A DNA stretch of 64,000 nt from Nyssa sinensis (lineage: Eukaryota > Streptophyta > Magnoliopsida > Cornales > Nyssaceae). The notes below the pieces were generated by a model. It ran no database searches. It was not told where the DNA came from and worked only from the letters and a program-made list of their open reading frames with translations. Shown one piece after another: positions 57,201 to 64,000 of this stretch. Location: NCBI GenBank assembly GCA_008638375.1, contig CM018038.1, forward strand, positions 18,235,485-18,299,484, read 5' to 3'. Made by a program: the position numbers and the translations under genes. The number at the start of each line of letters is the position of its first letter. Position 1 is the stretch's first letter.

Positions 57201-60200
57201 AGTCCTCCTATGCTATCCGTGGTTGGAATAAGCCCAAACCCAATTCCAACATTTCCTATCCGTGTAACCAAACAAGCCCAATCCATTTAAATTCAAAACC
57301 CAAACGACACAGTTTCACTTACCCACTCATTTCCGGTCGGGTCCCGACCCGATCTGAACCCGGATCCGGTCTAGATTTAACCCAATAGCCTCGCGACATT
57401 CCGGTCGTCTTCCCCAGAACTCCGGTAGGGTTCCGGTGGTGAACAGTCACCTTCTCCGGCGATAGCCACTAAATTTCAGTCAGTTTTCAACCCGTTTTAA
57501 ATGCCATTTCCTTCCATTTTTCATGTAGATCTTCTTTCTAACCTTAGATTTCAATTTGACCCACTAGTTCTTCACGAAATAGAGAAAAACCGTGACTCCG
57601 GCCAACTGTACTTTCTCTATTTCATGCTTGTTTCTCAACTGTTTTGACCCATATTTGTTTCTAATGTTTTTCTGCACTTCATAGGGTCATGCTTGGGTCA
57701 TTTAAACAAAGTTTAATGCATGAAATGTCAAGTGTCCGATTATTCTCTACAACCTGCAACTATGAATTTCTCTTTGGTTTCTTGACCTTTTCCTATCATT
57801 CTTTTTGCATTTAGTTCCATATTTCATGGTAATTTAGACCTTACAAATATATATAAGCTTCATGTTCTAAATCATAAAAACAGAACTTAAATCACTTACC
57901 TGGGTTTCGGATTTTTAGCTCACTGTGACCCTCCCAAACCTTTCTGTTTCTGCTCCTGAGTTCCTTGCCAATGCTCCTCTCAGTCTCAGTTTCTTTTTGT
58001 CTCCCAACTCATTCCCGTATGCACATATATAAAGAGAGAGATTTCCACCGCCTCTCTCCCTCTTTCTCTCTCTCTCTCGGTTACTCCCCCTTCTATGGCC
58101 TCTTTCCTTGACTTAAATCCTGGTGTTCCCTCTGCCAAATGCAACTTGCATTTAATGGCTTGGGAGACTTGTGTTGCACACTTATATACATATATCATAT
58201 TATATACATCACACACACACACTTCACCCAACCGACACACACACACCCTCATTCAGTGCACCTATATACTGCCCAAGGGCAGTTTCCCTTTTCCCCTTTT
58301 CTTTTCCTTTTATTTCTTATACATATACATATATACATATATACATAAATACATGTATAATACATTATATTATATACATATATGTACACATAAAATACAT
58401 CTTTTTATATATGTATATACATGTATGTGTAGGGATATAAATCCATTTTAAATTATATATACATACATTCATTTTGGTCGGGCTACTCATCTATGTTCAC
58501 GTATGCATGCATGGGAATACGTGCATGCACGCATTACGATGTTATGCCCTGGGGTGCTCGGGTCATACCCAGCCTTGTTTATACATTTCAATCATTTACA
58601 GTTTTCAGTCATTCATTTCCATGAAAATACCATGATATACATATCTTACCGTTCAAGTTACATGTTTTAACCGACCTACCTCGGTATACGTGACGTATCC
58701 CGGGTTGGGATATCATAGTAAACACGTTTTAGTTTTAATGCTATTTATCCATTTATGCCTAATTATTATGAGTATCTCTTTTACTAATTTAGACTCTACC
58801 ATTAAGTCCGGAATGTCAAAGAAAATGAGTTTAGGCTTTCACGATTTTTAATTTGAACTAGTTTACCAAAAGGGCAAAATAGTCATTTATGTCTCTATTT
58901 TTCAGGTTCTGTTTCCACAATTCAAACTTTACCATTGAGTCCAGAAGGTTTGAAATAATAAAATTTTACTATTTACTTAATTCAATCGGAGTCCGTTTGA
59001 CTCACATTTGACTCAGGGGTATTTTGGTCATTTTGGCGTGTCTAGGGGTATTTTATTTTTTGGGACTTTGTCTCATAAAACGGGCCTCACCATTGGGTTC
59101 AGAGGATCCAAAATAGTGAATTTACACTATTTATTTGTTGAATTTGGACATCAAAAATTTATTTTAATACTAAGTAATTATTTTATTTAATTCTTAATTA
59201 TATAATATATATATATATATATAATTCTCACTTTTGTTTACATAATGCCCCCCCCCCACCTACCACGGCCCAGGTTTAATTCCCAACCCTTGCTTTTTGC
59301 AAATTTTTTTTCCTTTAAACTGAATCAGTTTACAACCAATGAAGCAATTCAATTTAAAAACACATCAAGCAGCCCAATCCAACCCGTGCCATTTAGCCCT
59401 TGGTGCACCTGGGCTGGCCCGACCCGACCCGAACAGTAGCCATAACCCTTCATTTTTTCGGCGGCCCCCGATCGCCTTCTTTGGCGCCGGCGGCCGAAAA
59501 TTTCAAAAAAAAAATTTTCTCCTCTTTTCTTGCAGTTTTCTCAATGGGGATCAGTTAGGTAGTTTAAGGGGCTTCCATATCCACAATTAAAAACTAAAAA
59601 TAGTGGGGTTTCGGCTATCGTTTGTGCCACGGCAATGGCTACTCCAGCAACGATCGATTTTCCAGCGAGAGAAATTTCCCCATTTTTCATGCATGTTTCT
59701 CACTTTTTTTCTGCCTTTTCTAAGCCCCATTCGATTCCTACACCACAAGGGGTTAAATCCCAATCATTCTCTTCCATTTTCAAGCATAAAATTATCCCAC
59801 CCGTTTCTCTCTCTAAAACCTGCAACTGAGATTTTCTATCTCAATTGTAGGCCATTTCAATCACTTATTTTTACAAAATCATTCATTTCTCATACTCATG
59901 CATCCCTTAATATAATCTGTAATTCAAGCTTTCATAAAAACTACAAGTCATGCTTTCATAAAACTACAATTCATGCTTCCATAAAAAAAAATTAGCTTAT
60001 TTACCTTGTTCTAACGTTCTGCCCACAGCCCTTCTTCCCGTTGCCTTAGCTCCTTCCTATTCTTCCCCCCTTTTGTCCGTTACTCTTCCTTTTTTTCTTT
60101 TTTTCTTTTTTTTTTTTAAGTTCCTCACGCATGCATGGCATGCCCAATTTTATAACTACCACTCAACTCTTCACTCTCTCTCTTTCTCTCTCTCTTAACT

Positions 60201-60238
60201 TTTCAGCTTTGTAACCCCCCCTTTATATGTATTTAACG

Positions 60239-60272
<34 letters not shown>

Positions 60273-60611
60273 ACCTACCTTCCAATTGTATTTCTAGCTA
60301 CATATATATATATATATATAATTACAGCTATATATATATATACATCTCCATATTCCATATCTATATATATTTATTTTATTATTTTAAATTTTATTTTCTT
60401 TTTATTTTTATTTTTATTTTATCTATTTGTTTTAACTTTTATTATATATATATTTTTTGGTATACATTCCTTGGCTTTCTCGGGCATCATTCATACAATC
60501 AAAGCTATTGAGATGCCTAATTCGTTCATTTTATTTAATGTCATAACATGAAGTCCTATCGGCTCGGTTTACATGGCTTGCTCGGTTATAAATTTGGGTC
60601 AGGGTATTACA
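54267..60611 (-). repeat. 3' LTR of a second chromovirus, split by a solo LTR
   Basis: On the plus strand it starts TGTCACGACCCGAAACC at 54267 and ends GGTATTACA at 60611, right before a polypurine tract. Its own length is about 3.1 kb once the nested LTR (55485-58717 plus 5 bp) is removed. It is diverged from the other LTRs but keeps the same terminal sequence, the acceptor-like TTTTTCAG (54564-54571, minus), a donor-like AAGGTAAGTAA (near 55408-55418, minus) and ~140-bp degenerate repeats (58790, 58925, 59080). The adjacent bases at the left are AATTG; the partner lies outside the window. Confidence 0.85.
55480..58722 (-). repeat. Solo LTR (55485-58717) with target duplication GTAAA
   Basis: GTAAA at 55480-55484 and 58718-58722 flank a 3233-bp inverted LTR, plus-strand start TGTCACGACCC, end GGGATATCATA (terminus mutated from TTACA). 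Closely similar to the solo LTR at 13494-16850, including the central part with paired AACCGG motifs. No coding sequence. Confidence 0.92.
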
Positions 60612-60625
60612 TTCTCCCCCCCTTA
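60612..60625 (-). other. Polypurine tract of the minus-strand chromovirus
   Basis: On the minus strand AAGGGGGGGGAGAA directly precedes the LTR start TGTAATACCC. Confidence 0.85.
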
Positions 60626-61731
60626 AATAAGTTTGGTCCCCCAAACTTGACCGTCTCATGGTACAAATAGGTGAGGATATTGAGCACTCATTTCATCTTC
60701 TCGTTCCTAAGTGACCTCCTCAAGTCGAGAATTCCTCCCTAATACCTTCACTAGTGGAATTATCTTGTTCCGTAGAACTTGCTCTCGTTAGTCTAAGATC
60801 TGTACTGGCTGCTCAATATAACTCAAGTCTTTCTGAACATCTAGCGGTTTGTGCTCGATTATCTGATCTGGATTGTGCACACACTTTCTTAACATTGAAA
60901 CATGGAACACATCATATACGTGTGCTAGCTCAGATGGCAAGGCTAACCGATACGCTACTGGTCTGACTCGTTCGGCAATCTTAAACGGTCCAATGTATCG
61001 TGGCCCTAGTTTCCCTCTCTTGCCAAGCCTGACCACTCCTTTCATCGGTGATACTTTCAAGAACACATAGTCACCGGTCATGAACACCAACTCTCATCTC
61101 CTAGTGTCAGCGTAACTCTTCTGTTGACTCTGAGTTACTAGTCAACGCTGCCTGATTAAATGGATCTTATCGGTGGTTTGCTCTACTATCTCTGGCCCAA
61201 ATAGCTTTCTGTCACCCACTTCCGTCTAGTATAGTGGAGATCTACACTGCCTGCCATATAATGCCTCATATGGTACCATACCGATACTAGATTGGTAGCT
61301 ATTGTTGTACGTGAACTTTACTAACGGCAGTTGATCCTCTTAACTTACCTTGAAATCAATGACACTAAATCGTATTAGGTCCTCCAATGTTTGTATCGTG
61401 AGACTAGGAGATGAGAGTCAACAGAAGAGTTACGTTGTCAACACCCTATCTTGTATAAAGAAATCTGTATTCCCTCCAGTCTTAGCCTCTTGACGCAGCT
61501 TATCTAACTTGCTGTCATGAGCCTACAATTCCCTGATCTTGTCCACGATCGTAAGACTGATTGTGACGTTAGCACACATTGTCCTAAAACTTGACAGAAT
61601 CACCTCAACCTCCATGACCTCTAAATCTTGTAATAGCTCTTCCTGTGTAGTCAACAAGTAAGCAAGAGTCCCTGCTAACTTCGTGCTAAGAGCATTAACT
61701 ACTACATTTGCCTTCCCTAGATGGTACTGCA
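60626..61731 (-). pseudogene. Chromovirus pol end: RNase H tail, gutted integrase, chromodomain remnant
   Basis: Read on the minus strand from 61731: QYHLGKANVVVNALSTK (end of RNase H), the start of integrase to about 61440, then a jump to IQTLEDLIRF and [11 protein letters not shown] (about 61390-61250), the GKRGKLGPRYIGPF module and a degraded chromodomain ending near 60640. The HHCC zinc site and the first two DDE residues are missing: roughly 600 bp present in the other element is deleted. A 32-bp filler sits at the junction (61404-61435). Several stops are present. Non-functional. A giant LTR is inserted at 61732. Confidence 0.87.
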
Positions 61732-64000
61732 TGTAATACCCTGACCCGGGATATGGCACTTAAATCGAGGTGGACCCAGTCGAGTACACGTAAATCGAGA
61801 TAAGTCGAGCCGAGTAGCGTAATACCCGTTATAACCGAACGTAAGTTCCGAATAAATTTATATAATTCCATTTTATTTAAAAAGGTCAAATAATAATACC
61901 GAGCTTTGACTCAGCATTGATCATAATATCAAGAATAAACCGAGACCGATTCAGACCGAAAATAGTAGACCCCGAGATATATCGAATTATTTAACGAGCA
62001 ATATACAGTGATGGGAACGATTACCGAGGTAATTAACCGAAGTTATAATCTCAAAAAATTACAAGATTAAGAAAAAGTATGAGTAAACCGAGCCGAGAAT
62101 AGTAATACCAAAATAAACCCGAACAGTATGGAGACTTATATACGTAGGCCAATACATGCCTCGATCTACGTGCGTAATGTATTTTAATAGATGTAAGAAT
62201 ATATATATATATATATGAGATAATATATAAATAGAGGTATTAGTATAATTGGATATGTATTATGTATATATATATATATATATAAAATAAAATATAGATT
62301 TATTATATATATATATAAGCATACAAAAGAATTAAAAAAAAAAAGAAGAAAAGAATAAAAAAAAAAAAGAAAAGAAAAGAAGAGAAACGGATGGGGAAAT
62401 GAAGAGGCATGAAACTGATGGGAGAGAAAGGGAAAAAGAAAAAGAAGAAAAATAAGGTCAAATAAGGTGGCTAGGTATATATATATAGTATCTCATGTGA
62501 ACAGTGGAAAAAAAAAAAAAAAAAAAGGAGCAGAAGAGGGGGGTTGCCGTAGGGGAGGCGGTGCAATGGGATAAAGAAAGAGAAAAAAAAAGAAAAGAGA
62601 GAAACAAAGAAAAGAGAGAAGAAGGAGACGGCTGTGCAGCAGATCTATGCGTGTTGTGCAACGGCAAACCAGTGAGTGGCTATGGCTACTGATCAGTGCA
62701 TTGTGTGGATGTTAAACCAGAAGAAAATAGGGCAGCAAGTGATGAAGAAAAATATATTTATATATGAGTGGTGCTTGTGACAGTTCAGCAAAAGGAAATA
62801 GGAGAAAAAAAAAATATATATATATATATATATATTCATGTATGTGTGTGTTCTGTCGTTGGAACAAAGGGGCAGTAGCATCAGGGGGAAAAGTTGCTAT
62901 GTGTTGGCGCAGTGCAGGGATGACGGTACAGCACAGTGGAGAGGGGATGAAATTGGAAAACCTGGAGGAAGTTTGGAGGGATTGATGTGGTTCCTGTGAT
63001 AGATCGGAGAGTGAAATTGTGAGAAAATTGAGAGAGAGGGAAGGGGAGATGGCACAGCAGTAGTGCTGCGTGGTGCGTGGCAGTAACGGTAGAGGGATTT
63101 AGTGGTGCTGTTCGGTGTGAGGTGGTTCGGAGAGATGGCCGTAGGAGCAGCTGCAATAAGGGTTCGGTCCTGGTGATGCCGTGAGTGCAGCAGGTATGTA
63201 TTGTTGTGACCATAGCAGAAACAACAAACTAGAAGAGCACAGCAGCAGCAAAACCGAATAGATATCAGGTTGCTGTTGGGTGCAGAAATTCACAGCAGAT
63301 TGGATTAAATGAACGCGAAGCAACGGGGTAAAATACTGACCTTTAGTCTTGAATTTTTAGAAGTATGAATAATCAGATTTATTGTGGGATTTTGTTTAGC
63401 ATAGAAACTATTTTAGATTAATTTGGAATCAAGAAGAAAAAAATAATCCATGAAGGAAACACAGCCGCTAGGCTGAGTTTCGTAATTTTATTCGGGCCAA
63501 ACCGGGTTGAGTCTGACCCGACTCACCCATTCAGATAGCTGCCTAACAATATTACTGTATGGGTAAAATTTTAGATTTGAGTTCGGGAAGTGTTTGGTTG
63601 AAAAGGAGAAGCTATCCAATGATTGGCTTAAAATGAAAACGTACGGGAAAAATAATGAAAACTTATAGGAATTGGAAAAATTAGGGGCAGTAAATAGAAC
63701 CTTGTGAGATTTTAATTATACCCATAAATTAGGGTTAATTGTGAATAGACCCGAGTAAATAAAATAATATTTGAACTAAATAATTATTTAAAGGAGAAAT
63801 TACTAAAATGCCCCTAAATCGAAAAGTAGTCCAACGGACTTCGAATAAATTAATTGAATAGTAGATTTTTATTATTCTGAGCATTCCGGACTCAACCGTG
63901 GAGTCCGATTTGCGAAAAGAGCTCCCGAGAAATAATAACCCGTAAAAGTGCAAAATGACTGTTTTGCCCTTTTTAGTCCAAATTGAATTCCGCAAAAGCC
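61732..64000 (+). repeat. Giant LTR, 5' part, cut by the right edge
   Basis: Starts TGTAATACCCTGACCCGGG after CTGCA (61727-61731), within the RNase H codons of the minus-strand element. It carries (TA)n tracts (62200-62320), purine-rich low-complexity stretches and, near 63890-64000, the GGACTCAACCGTGGAGTCC and AAATGACTGTTTTGCCC phrases typical of the giant LTRs. The end and any internal region lie beyond the window. Confidence 0.82.

Overview
The window reads as plant nuclear DNA, almost certainly angiosperm: it is AT-rich, dense in TA and AAT microsatellites, and built mostly of nested plant-type LTR retrotransposons. I cannot name the species from this sequence. I recognise one plausible host gene, a two-exon minus-strand gene at 5621-6118 for a small secreted protein. 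Everything else supportable is mobile-element DNA in several stages of decay.

Layout. 1-1100: minus-strand start of a Ty3/gypsy Tat-lineage element (copy C: gag, primer site, LTR) running off the left edge. 1101-6627: oldest-looking flanking DNA, with a short LTR, a 730-bp non-autonomous hAT element, a foldback hairpin, the 3' half of an Au-like SINE and the small gene. 6628-22228: one Tat LTR (copy B) split by a 15.2-kb Tekay-type chromovirus (6775-21946, target duplication GTAAC). That chromovirus has 3.5-kb LTRs, an iMet primer site, gag, protease, RT, RNase H, integrase and chromodomain, and its pol is itself split by an inverted solo LTR (13494-16850, duplication ACACA). 22229-25391: decayed gag, protease and RT of Tat B. 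25392-28210: a truncated giant LTR inserted in the B RT. 28211-39416: Tat copy A, with dual RNase H, integrase, two tandem-repeat arrays and a spliced-looking antisense ORF, ending in an LTR of the B type rather than its own. 39673-44142 and 44203-48408: two giant LTRs without internal regions, in opposite orientations. 48986-52844: probably another inverted LTR. 53280-54266: a LINE endonuclease fragment. 54267-61731: minus-strand 3' LTR and pol end of a second chromovirus, with a solo LTR (55485-58717) inside the LTR. 61732-64000: a further giant LTR running off the right edge.

Insertion order can be read from the nesting. Tat B came first. The Tekay element then entered its 5' LTR, and a related inverted solo LTR entered the Tekay pol. 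Independently, a giant LTR element entered the B RT and Tat A entered that LTR. A later deletion or recombination apparently joined Tat A to the 3' end of Tat B.

The most interesting signals are: (i) an amber codon at the protease/RT boundary in two diverged Tat copies, followed in both by a match to the CARYYA context known from tobacco mosaic virus readthrough; (ii) donor/acceptor splice signals and a small hairpin at matching places in most of the giant LTRs; (iii) tRNA-like A and B boxes inside those LTRs; (iv) a Tat 3' UTR made of tandem units that each fold as GTCCAT-plus-hairpin; (v) a templated, inverted 32-bp filler at an integrase deletion; and (vi) the unrecognised secreted-peptide gene. 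No database search was possible, so family names rest on motifs, domain order and internal comparison.
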